7,177 bases of DNA from contig JAKLHL010000073.1 in NCBI GenBank assembly GCA_022710165.1, positions 1-7,177 of the forward strand, written 5' to 3'. Below, one piece after another: positions 1 to 5,331 of the stretch. Both the position numbers and the translations under genes were made by a program. A model generated the notes under the pieces. The model made no database searches and was not told where the DNA came from. It saw only the letters and a list, made by a program, of their open reading frames with translations. Positions within the stretch are counted from its first letter, which is position 1. Each line of letters opens with the position of its first letter. The DNA is from Bdellovibrionales bacterium. Its GTDB lineage: Bacteria > Bdellovibrionota > JAFGOL01.

Positions 1-416
1 TCACTAAGCTTTCCAGCGACGTTCTTATTGCACTCTTTATCAAGCGGGAAGAAAGCATAGTTCAGGTTAACAAGGTCCTTGTTCTCGTCAACTCTAGCCC
101 TAAGATCTGCAGAAGCCTTGCTGCAGTGACCACAGGCAAAATCAGAAAAGACCAGCATCTTGTATTTTGCTTCTTTCTTGCCATAGACCCTGTCCTTGAT
201 TATATCCGTCCTAGGATTAAGTATTGGTTTCTGTTTGTAGTTCGCATATATTTTGTTTATATCTATGTTCTTCATCTTTTCCTGCACAATAAGCATTATT
301 TTTTTACGGGCCTCTTCAGCTTTTCTCATTCTCTCTTTCTTTTGCTCTTCAGATAGTTTTTCTACTGCAAAAGAAGAGTTCATTAGCAACGAAAAAGCGA
401 TGCATATCAACAACAT
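1..416 (-). CDS. Exported DsbA-like thioredoxin-fold thiol oxidoreductase (3' end cut by window edge)
   Basis: The visible part is 138 residues from an ATG at 416, placed by a GGAGG ribosome binding site at 426-422. A short hydrophobic signal peptide (residues 1-17, MLLICIAFSLLMNSSFA) suggests an exported, probably periplasmic, protein. Residues 20-50 are highly charged and probably helical (many E, K and R). Residues 87-103 carry the thioredoxin-fold active site, FSDFACGHCSK, with CGHC at 95-98. CGHC is the dithiol found in protein disulfide isomerases; E. coli DsbA has CPHC. A later FPLDKECN stretch (residues 123-130) resembles the region after the first helix in DsbA/thioredoxin domains of the VKOR-associated type. 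The likely role is making or shuffling disulfides in envelope proteins, but the C-terminal half, including the cis-proline loop, is outside the window, so oxidase and isomerase cannot be told apart. It is transcribed away from two cysteine-rich lipoprotein genes. Confidence 0.82.
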   Translation of the reverse strand, partial: MLLICIAFSLLMNSSFAVEKLSEEQKKERMRKAEEARKKIMLIVQEKMKNIDINKIYANYKQKPILNPRTDIIKDRVYGKKEAKYKMLVFSDFACGHCSKASADLRARVDENKDLVNLNYAFFPLDKECNKNVAGKLS

Positions 417-437
417 AAAAACCTCCAATACTTTGCC

Positions 438-452
438 AGCCTTTCAAAGGCT
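438..452. repeat. 15-bp perfect palindrome in divergent intergenic region
   Basis: AGCCTTTCAAAGGCT is self-complementary with a single central base. It lies between the start of the thiol oxidoreductase gene (416) and the rightward promoter of the first lipoprotein gene (-35 at 457). Relative to the predicted leftward promoter it falls just downstream of the start point, so it could be an operator or a small 5'-leader hairpin. No copy is seen upstream of the second lipoprotein gene. The palindrome is seen directly; any function is inferred. Confidence 0.5.
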
Positions 453-456
453 TAAC

Positions 457-485
457 TTTACAAAGTGTATATATTAAGTTATCTA
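457..485 (+). promoter_or_regulatory. Predicted sigma70-type promoter of first lipoprotein gene
   Basis: TTTACA (457-462), a 17-bp spacer, then TATCTA (480-485). The second lipoprotein gene has the same arrangement (TTTACA, 17 bp, TATCAA) at nearly the same distance from its ATG, and the bases around the -35 (CTTTACAAAGT) are identical. That conservation between two otherwise diverged units supports the call. It overlaps the leftward promoter of the thiol oxidoreductase gene. Confidence 0.6.
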
Positions 486-494
486 TACTGTTAA
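466..494 (-). promoter_or_regulatory. Predicted promoter of thiol oxidoreductase gene
   Basis: On the minus strand: TTAACA (494-489), a 17-bp spacer, TATACA (471-466), about 50 bp before the ATG at 416. The elements are close to the sigma70 consensus with ideal spacing. It overlaps the rightward lipoprotein promoter, so the two polymerases may compete. Confidence 0.45.
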
Positions 495-519
495 CTAAAA
501 AACACTGGGGAGGTAACCC

Positions 520-1161
520 ATGAAGAAAGTATTAGTAGTGGCAAGTTTGGGACTTTTGGTAACAGCATTAAGTTGCGGCGGCGGAGACGACAACAGCGGT
601 ATAGATGCCAGCACGCCTGAAGGACAGGGAAAAGCCGGGATAATCTACAGCTGTGCAAGTTCAAATTTGGACCTTAGTGCCATGGCTGGTTCTATAAACG
701 AGAACGAAACAATACCAGCAGAAGAAACTGCCTGCAACAGCGGAAAAGTTGTGACTTCAGGTTCAATTAATGCTGGCGAGACAAGCGGTACCGTTACTAT
801 AAACTCAGAATTTGAAGAATGCTCTCTTACTGATGATGTTTGCATGACCGGAGAAGAAGTTATAATTAACGGAAACCTTAAGGCTGTTGGTGATGTAGCT
901 GTTTCTGGAGAGACCGCTTCTGTAGATATTACAATTGACGGAACGCTAAAAACAACCGGCATGTTCATAGCATCATGCAGTATAGACATTAATGCCAACG
1001 TCCCTGATGTTGAGGCTATAAATGGCCCAGAAGACATCGAGTTTAGTGGAACTATATGCGGAGTTGATTTTGCTGATCTTTGGGACATAACAGAGACTGA
1101 ATTAGACACTCTTTGCGCAGCAGTCATTGCTGGCGGAGATGCTGAACTAGCTTCCCTGTAA
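520..1161 (+). CDS. Cysteine-rich lipoprotein, paralogue 1, function unknown
   Basis: 213 aa. The start is set by GGGGAGGT at 507-514, 5 nt before the ATG. The N terminus (MKKVLVVASLGLLVTALSC) is a type II signal peptide, with the lipid-carrying Cys at residue 19 followed by GGGDD. An acidic residue two positions after the Cys is absent, so outer-membrane anchoring is the simpler guess. The mature part is rich in G, S, T, D and V, looks beta-rich, and is acidic. Besides C19 there are cysteines at 45, 72, 101, 108, 153, 180 and 199. The last six align with six in the downstream paralogue. Shared motifs are C-x4/6-C followed by a (N/D)G(N/T)L strand, then C-x-IDIN, GT(I/V)CG(V/Y)D, and a terminal (D/E)-T-x-C-A. 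I do not recognise a named family. It has its own promoter and terminator. Confidence 0.85.
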   Translation: MKKVLVVASLGLLVTALSCGGGDDNSGIDASTPEGQGKAGIIYSCASSNLDLSAMAGSINENETIPAEETACNSGKVVTSGSINAGETSGTVTINSEFEECSLTDDVCMTGEEVIINGNLKAVGDVAVSGETASVDITIDGTLKTTGMFIASCSIDINANVPDVEAINGPEDIEFSGTICGVDFADLWDITETELDTLCAAVIAGGDAELASL

Positions 1162-1183
1162 TTAAAAGATTTTAATATCTTAT

Positions 1184-1215
1184 AAAAAGGCGGCTCAAGA
1201 GTGGGCCGCCTTTTT
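1184..1215 (+). terminator. Rho-independent terminator of first lipoprotein gene
   Basis: AAAAAGGCGGC (1184-1194) pairs with GCCGCCTTTTT (1205-1215) around a 10-nt loop, 22 bp after the stop codon. The 3' arm ends in the T tract. The GGCGGC/GCCGCC core with flanking A and T runs is the same as in the terminator of the second lipoprotein gene. Confidence 0.9.
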
Positions 1216-1234
1216 CATATCTCAAACCATTGTC

Positions 1235-1263
1235 TTTACAAAGTTTTTTAATAAGTGTATCAA
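1235..1263 (+). promoter_or_regulatory. Predicted sigma70-type promoter of second lipoprotein gene
   Basis: TTTACA (1235-1240), a 17-bp spacer, TATCAA (1258-1263), followed by a leader of about 37 nt and a strong ribosome binding site (GGGGAGGG at 1287-1294). It is the counterpart of the promoter before the first lipoprotein gene. Because it follows a strong terminator, the second gene is probably its own transcription unit. Confidence 0.6.
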
Positions 1264-1300
1264 TATCGTTATTAGTAAAAATCCAAGGGGAGGGATTAAA

Positions 1301-1942
1301 ATGAAAAAAGTATTAGTATTGGCAAGTTTAGGACTTTTGGTAACAGCATTAAGCTGCGGTGGTGACAGTGGTGTTGGCGGAGAGACAGCTGCAAATGTAC
1401 AAACAGCTGCAGGGATATCTTCAGCTATAGTAGCAGCTGGTAGTGACGTTATCCTTCAAACAAGCGTAGACGCAGATGAAGTAGTGGCAACTGTAGAATG
1501 TATAAACTATGATGGAACTATCGGCAAAATAGATGCAGACCTTACAAGCGGAGCAGGCTCATCAAAAGTTGAAATGGATATCATTTACAACAAGTGCGGC
1601 TGGGGTCTTTGTGAAGGCCATGTATTCATGGATGGAACATTAAAAGAGACTTACACAGTCAGCGGTTCAAATTACAAATATACTGTAAAAGGTATAATCG
1701 ACTTCATAGAACCAACAGCTGGATTTGAAGCAGTTACCACATACTATGCAGGCAAAAATTGCGGGATAGACCTTGCTCTAGATATAAATGTTGACACATT
1801 GGTAGGTCTAATAGAGGCTGGTGATGATGCTGCAGTTGTAGCATATATTGATGGCGCAACAACAGGAACAGTTTGCGGTTATGACTATACAGAAGCTGTT
1901 GATATAGATGAGGACACCTATTGCGCAACCTTGAACATATAA
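1301..1942 (+). CDS. Cysteine-rich lipoprotein, paralogue 2, function unknown
   Basis: 213 aa, the same length as its upstream neighbour. The signal peptide MKKVLVLASLGLLVTALSC differs from that of paralogue 1 by one residue, and the coding DNA by 4 of 57 bases. After Cys19 the two proteins diverge sharply. Mature cysteines are at 67, 99, 104, 154, 192 and 208, six in total. All have counterparts in paralogue 1 (72, 101, 108, 153, 180, 199), which suggests three disulfides or a shared metal or cofactor site. Matching segments are NKCGWGLC...MDGTL (residues 97-114), KNCGIDL (152-158), GTVCGYDY (190-197) and TYCA at the C terminus. The protein is secreted and lipid-anchored; function and family are not recognised. 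The flanking terminator lies between it and the convergent tadA gene. Confidence 0.85.
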   Translation: MKKVLVLASLGLLVTALSCGGDSGVGGETAANVQTAAGISSAIVAAGSDVILQTSVDADEVVATVECINYDGTIGKIDADLTSGAGSSKVEMDIIYNKCGWGLCEGHVFMDGTLKETYTVSGSNYKYTVKGIIDFIEPTAGFEAVTTYYAGKNCGIDLALDINVDTLVGLIEAGDDAAVVAYIDGATTGTVCGYDYTEAVDIDEDTYCATLNI

Positions 1943-1961
1943 CTGTATAGATTAATTATTT

Positions 1962-1992
1962 AAAAGGCGGCTAATTTCTTAGCCGCCTTTTT
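1962..1992. terminator. Hairpin terminator shared by second lipoprotein gene and tadA
   Basis: AAAAGGCGGCTAA (1962-1974) pairs perfectly over 13 bp with TTAGCCGCCTTTT (1979-1991) around a TTTC loop. In the rightward direction it is followed by a T tract, 19 bp after the lipoprotein stop, and is a strong terminator. In the leftward direction it also has a short T run (TTTTAAAT). It contains the tadA stop codon (1973-1971) and the last six tadA sense codons, so it can serve leftward transcripts only from inside the gene. Confidence 0.9.
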
Positions 1993-2447
1993 CTTTTATC
2001 TTTAAAGAACTTAGACAAAAGCCCTCTACACTCTTCTTCCAATACGCCTGATATAACATTCACCCTGTGGTGAGCATTTTTGTTATCCAAAACTTTATAT
2101 TGTGACCTTACAGCACCCATCTTTGGTTCTGGGCATCCATAAACAACTCTTTCTATCCTTGAATGAATTATAGCACCTGCACACATAAGGCATGGCTCTA
2201 CCGTAACGTAAAGTGTCATCCCTTTAAGACGCCAGTCGCCTAGTTTCTTTGAAGCTTTTTGTATAGCCTCTATCTCTGCATGGGCTATAGGGCTTTTCTT
2301 TGAGATCCTTTTGTTATGTGCACGAGCAAAAACCTTGCCGTCCTTGGCCACGATAGCACCAACAGGGACCTCGTCCATCAAAAAGGCTTTTTTGGCCTCT
2401 TTAATAGCCTCGCTCATGAATTTTTCGTCGGTACTTTTTTTAAGCAA
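1971..2447 (-). CDS. tadA: tRNA-specific adenosine deaminase TadA
   Basis: Converts A34 to inosine in the anticodon of tRNA-Arg(ACG), a reaction normally essential for decoding CGN codons; cytosolic, usually a homodimer. Counting 158 aa from a TTG at 2447, the zinc and catalytic motifs are HAE (56-58, with the proton-shuttling Glu) and PCLMC (85-89). Other TadA landmarks are EVPVGAI, TLYVTVEPC, AGAIIHSRI and the HHRV segment near the C terminus. The start is uncertain. A TTG at 2447 overlaps the korC stop and keeps the DEKFMSEAIKEAKKA helix that matches E. coli TadA. A TTG at 2480 would add 11 residues, and the ATG at 2417 would cut that helix. None has a good ribosome binding site, so translation is probably coupled to korC. 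The basic tail KRRLRN is encoded by the terminator hairpin. Confidence 0.93.
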   Translation of the reverse strand: MLKKSTDEKFMSEAIKEAKKAFLMDEVPVGAIVAKDGKVFARAHNKRISKKSPIAHAEIEAIQKASKKLGDWRLKGMTLYVTVEPCLMCAGAIIHSRIERVVYGCPEPKMGAVRSQYKVLDNKNAHHRVNVISGVLEEECRGLLSKFFKDKRKRRLRN

Positions 2448-2982
2448 AATGCTTTTTACCGTATTCGTAACCAAGGTCAAAAGCTTTCAGGTTCTTTTCT
2501 ATAGTATGTTCAGGAACTGACTGTGAAACAGCCTTCCTTGCATTATCCTGTTTAACTACGCCGGTAACGGCAGATATGAAACCCACCATGATGACGTTAA
2601 GGAAAAGGCTTCTTCCGAGTCCTTCCTCGGCTATCCTTGTTGCAGGTATACCAAAAGCCTTCACTGTGGGCGGAAGACCTTCTGGTTTTACAAGTTCGCT
2701 TTCATAAACAAGCATCCCGTTCGGCCTAAGTTCAGGAGAGAATTTCCTGAATGCTTCTTGTGACATTGCCACTAAGATGTCAGAGCCTGTAAGGTATGGA
2801 TAAAGTATCTGTGATTTATCTATTATTACCTGTGCGCTGCAGGCAGATCCCCTTGCTTCTGGGCCAAAGGACTGTGAAAGGCTCGAGTATTGATCTTCAA
2901 AAAGAGCCGCCGCCCTGCCTATCGTCATTCCGCAAAGTATAACGCCTTGTCCGCCGTAACCTGATATTCTTAGTTCAATCAT
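2440..2982 (-). CDS. korC: 2-oxoglutarate (2-oxoacid):ferredoxin oxidoreductase, gamma subunit
   Basis: 180 aa, the small subunit of the OFOR complex that oxidatively decarboxylates 2-oxoglutarate with CoA to succinyl-CoA and reduces ferredoxin. This domain family corresponds to the gamma domain of pyruvate:ferredoxin oxidoreductase. Landmarks are the N-terminal ISGYGGQGVILCG (residues 6-18), SFGPEARGSACSAQV (38-51) and the LFLNVIMVGF segment (127-136), all standard for the family. The open frame extends 33 codons further upstream, but the ATG at 2982 is preferred. It has GAGGGG at 2995-2990, 7 nt upstream, and its MIELRISGYGG opening matches family N termini. The start overlaps the korB stop by 8 bp (ATGATTGA). 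It is followed directly by tadA. Confidence 0.93.
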   Translation of the reverse strand: MIELRISGYGGQGVILCGMTIGRAAALFEDQYSSLSQSFGPEARGSACSAQVIIDKSQILYPYLTGSDILVAMSQEAFRKFSPELRPNGMLVYESELVKPEGLPPTVKAFGIPATRIAEEGLGRSLFLNVIMVGFISAVTGVVKQDNARKAVSQSVPEHTIEKNLKAFDLGYEYGKKHFA

Positions 2983-3889
2983 CCATGCACCCCTCAGACA
3001 CACCACCGTCGGAAATGTTACAGCTGTACCTTGTGCCTTTGTATGTTTTATATCCCAGTTGGCACTGGAAAGTCTCGTCATAGTATTTGTTCATTGATTC
3101 AAGATATGTAGGCTTACCCTCTATATCGATGAACTTACCCACAACGAAAGGTTTGTTTATCTCTATGTTGGTCTCTTTAGTATCCGCACCGTTTTTCACT
3201 ATTGAGTTCTCTTTATAGAACTTCATCCTGGCTAAGCCATCGCCCATCTTGTTCCTTCTTTCATAAAGAGTCGGGCAAGGGGATATGACCTCAACAAAAG
3301 AAAAACCTTTTTTGTTTATTGCTTCAAGCATAGCCTTCTGAAGTTCCCTTATGTGGAACACCGTCCATCTTGCAACATATACAGCACCACTTGCTTCTGC
3401 CAAAAATGGCAAACTAAAAGGTGTTGTAAACGAACCGTGAGGAGCTGTAGCGGTTATTGATCTGACCGGTGTGGTCGCAGAAACCTGGCCTCCGGTCATT
3501 GCATAGTTAAGATTGTTAACGCAGATAACGGTAAGGTCCATGTTCTTTCTTCCGGCGTGTATGAAATGATTGCCGCCGATAGACATAAGGTCTCCGTCTC
3601 CGCTTATAACTATCACTTTTGTATCTGGCTTTGTGGCCTTAAGACCCTCTGCAAAAGGTATGGCTCTTCCGTGAGTCGTATGGAAAGAGTCAAGATCAAC
3701 GTATCCAGCTACCCTGCCTGTACAACCTATACCAGAAACAACGGCTATGTCGTTCTTTTCTAATCCGCTTTTTTCAAGAGCATGCATAAAAGCGTTCATG
3801 GCTGTTCCTATCCCACAGCCCGGACACCACATGTGAGGCATCCTGTCCTCTCTAAGATATTTACTTAAAGGATGCTTAACGTTTTCCAC
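2975..3889 (-). CDS. korB: 2-oxoglutarate (2-oxoacid):ferredoxin oxidoreductase, beta subunit (TPP-binding)
   Basis: 304 aa. Carries thiamine pyrophosphate and the proximal 4Fe-4S cluster of the complex. Visible motifs are WCPGCGIG (residues 21-28), IGCTGR (54-59), HGRAIPFAEGLK (73-84), and the TPP/Mg motif GDGDLMSIGGNHFIHA (97-112) followed by NNLNYAMTGGQ (125-135). C22, C25, C56 and C205 (SPCPT) match the four cluster ligands known in two-subunit archaeal OFORs. The start is a GTG at 3889 with AAGGGGG at 3902-3896. It overlaps the end of korA by 14 bp. The C-terminal tail after about residue 250 (PFVVGKF onward) is longer than I would expect and holds three more cysteines (276, 290, 301). 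Substrate preference for 2-oxoglutarate over other 2-oxoacids is inferred from operon type and alpha-subunit sequence. Confidence 0.95.
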   Translation of the reverse strand: MENVKHPLSKYLREDRMPHMWCPGCGIGTAMNAFMHALEKSGLEKNDIAVVSGIGCTGRVAGYVDLDSFHTTHGRAIPFAEGLKATKPDTKVIVISGDGDLMSIGGNHFIHAGRKNMDLTVICVNNLNYAMTGGQVSATTPVRSITATAPHGSFTTPFSLPFLAEASGAVYVARWTVFHIRELQKAMLEAINKKGFSFVEVISPCPTLYERRNKMGDGLARMKFYKENSIVKNGADTKETNIEINKPFVVGKFIDIEGKPTYLESMNKYYDETFQCQLGYKTYKGTRYSCNISDGGVSEGCMDD

Positions 3890-5045
3890 CTTGAGCCCCC
3901 TTAACTATAGCGTCTAATATTACTTCAGGTCTATGTACACCGCCGCCAAGATGAGGAACAGAGATCACCTCACAGTTGCCTTTTGCGGCTCTTTCCACTT
4001 CCCTTACTACCTGCCCTGCGTTCAATTCAGGGACTACTATAGCTTTTACTTTTTTTGAAAGTTCTAATATGAATTCATCGGCAAAAGGCCAAACCGTTTT
4101 CAATCTAGCCTTGCCAACCTTGATCCCTTTGGCCTTTGCATCTATTATCGCTTTTTCAGCCACTCTTGAAGTTATCCCATAAGAGAGAACTGCAACATCG
4201 GCGTTATCAAGACCATCTTTCTCGATAAGGATTATCTCTTTTTTGTAGTTCTGTATCTTGTTTATTAACCTCGATACAAGCTTCTTCTGTGACTCTTCAT
4301 TCATTGCAGGATAGCCTTTTTCGTCGTGAGTTAGGCCGGTTATATGGAAATTATAACCTTTGCCCATTTCGGCCATCTCTGGCACCAGATTATCGTTCGG
4401 CAGATATGCTTTATATTCAGCCGGTGTTTTCTTTGTATATTTTCTTGGTACTATCTCTATCTCTTCAGCCTTTGGTATGACGACCCTTTCTGTCATATGG
4501 CCAACACATTCATCCATCATCACCATTACAGGGGTCCTGAACCTTTCTGACATGTTGAATGCCGTTATCATAAGGTCAAAACATTCCTGTGGGCTGTTGG
4601 GACAAAGTGCTATTACCTCGTAGTCGCCGTGGCTACCCCATCTTGCCTGCATCATATCAGATTGTGCAGGAAGTGTTGGAAGCCCTGTAGAAGGTCCGCC
4701 CCTTTGCACGTTTATGAAAACACATGGGACTTCTGTCATTATTGCGAGGCCTATATGTTCCATCATCAACGAGAATCCCGGCCCAGAGGTAACTGTCATC
4801 GCCTTAGCACCGGCCCATACAGCTCCCTGTATCGCTATTGATGAGGCAATTTCGTCTTCCATCTGCATGAATATACCGCCCACACATGGTATCCTTCCTG
4901 CAAACCTTTCAACAACTTCTGTAGACGGTGTTATTGGATAACCAGCAACATACCTGCATCCTGCGGCTAAAGCTCCCTCGCAAGCAGCGTGGTCACCATC
5001 AAGATAGTGGGTCCCTGTCATTACTCCTTTAGGATCTGCTTTCAT
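3876..5045 (-). CDS. korA: 2-oxoglutarate (2-oxoacid):ferredoxin oxidoreductase, alpha subunit
   Basis: 389 aa. The alpha subunit contributes to the TPP pocket and binds the 2-oxoacid and CoA. Landmarks are GDHAACEGALAAGCRYVAGY (residues 17-36), the signature YPITPST (37-42 region), QMEDEIAS (61-68), TSGPGFSLM (86-94), VQRGGPSTGLPT (113-124), QARWGSHGD (133-141) and, in the C-terminal transketolase-C-like domain, SYGITSR (288-294), LKTVWPF (315-321) and PELNAGQ (339-345). This set is typical of KorA/OorA rather than the pyruvate enzyme. The frame is open to 5111, but the ATG at 5045 forms a 4-bp ATGA overlap with the korD stop and has GGGGAG at 5061-5056, so it is chosen. There are no internal breaks or missing motifs. 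Confidence 0.95.
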   Translation of the reverse strand: MKADPKGVMTGTHYLDGDHAACEGALAAGCRYVAGYPITPSTEVVERFAGRIPCVGGIFMQMEDEIASSIAIQGAVWAGAKAMTVTSGPGFSLMMEHIGLAIMTEVPCVFINVQRGGPSTGLPTLPAQSDMMQARWGSHGDYEVIALCPNSPQECFDLMITAFNMSERFRTPVMVMMDECVGHMTERVVIPKAEEIEIVPRKYTKKTPAEYKAYLPNDNLVPEMAEMGKGYNFHITGLTHDEKGYPAMNEESQKKLVSRLINKIQNYKKEIILIEKDGLDNADVAVLSYGITSRVAEKAIIDAKAKGIKVGKARLKTVWPFADEFILELSKKVKAIVVPELNAGQVVREVERAAKGNCEVISVPHLGGGVHRPEVILDAIVKGAQGGKR

Positions 5046-5260
5046 TTGTTCTTTTCTCCCCATATCGCAAAGTCTGGACAATACATTCCGCACATATTGC
5101 ATCCTATGCATTTCTCAGAATGTGCCGCTACAGGAAAATGATAACCTTTCATGTTGTAATCTTTGGAAAACTCCAAGACTTTAACTGGACAGAATTCAAT
5201 ACAAAAGCCGCAGCCCTTGCATCTTTCTACCATAAAATTAACTTTACCTTTTGCGCTCAT
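5042..5260 (-). CDS. korD: 2-oxoglutarate (2-oxoacid):ferredoxin oxidoreductase, delta subunit (2x4Fe-4S ferredoxin)
   Basis: 72 aa. A dicluster ferredoxin-like subunit that carries electrons from the TPP/beta site towards free ferredoxin. It has two classical CxxCxxCxxxCP motifs: C14, C17, C20, C24 and C51, C54, C57, C61. Each cysteine set should bind one 4Fe-4S cluster, with the fourth Cys of each belonging to the partner cluster. The frame extends to a TTG at 5287, but AAAGGAGG at 5280-5273 lies inside that extension, so the ATG at 5260 (12-nt spacing) is taken as the start. It is the first gene of a D-A-B-C cluster, the same order as oorDABC of epsilonproteobacteria, and is coupled to korA by an ATGA overlap. 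Confidence 0.93.
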   Translation of the reverse strand: MSAKGKVNFMVERCKGCGFCIEFCPVKVLEFSKDYNMKGYHFPVAAHSEKCIGCNMCGMYCPDFAIWGEKNK

Positions 5261-5291
5261 TTTGGTCTCTCGCCTCCTTTGTAGCAAGATT

Positions 5292-5320
5292 TAAGTATCG
5301 TAATTTATGTTTTAATGCAA
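5292..5320 (-). promoter_or_regulatory. Possible promoter of korDABC-tadA operon
   Basis: On the minus strand: TTGCAT (5320-5315), a 17-bp spacer, TACTTA (5297-5292), just upstream of the korD ribosome binding site. The -10 is a weak match, and an alternative -10 (GATACT) lies 2 bp nearer. This is the only place upstream of korD where a promoter fits before the divergent gene begins at 5332. Confidence 0.35.
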
Positions 5321-5331
5321 TAATCTTTTGT

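Noticed and set aside
126..477. Two rightward open frames rich in Phe, Leu and Ser that could be taken for small membrane proteins
   Set aside because: They are the complement of the leftward thiol oxidoreductase gene, whose Lys/Glu-rich codons read as Phe/Leu/Ser on the other strand.
645..1127. 160-codon open frame antisense to the first lipoprotein gene
   Set aside because: It lies wholly within the lipoprotein gene, has low-complexity S/T/V/P composition as expected from the opposite strand, and matches nothing I recognise.
1162..1300. Possible small gene or RNA between the lipoprotein genes
   Set aside because: The stretch is accounted for by the first unit's terminator and the second unit's promoter and leader. 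No further stable structure or open frame stands out.
4289..4941. Several overlapping rightward open frames inside korA
   Set aside because: All are antisense or out-of-frame shadows of korA, which is uninterrupted with complete family motifs.
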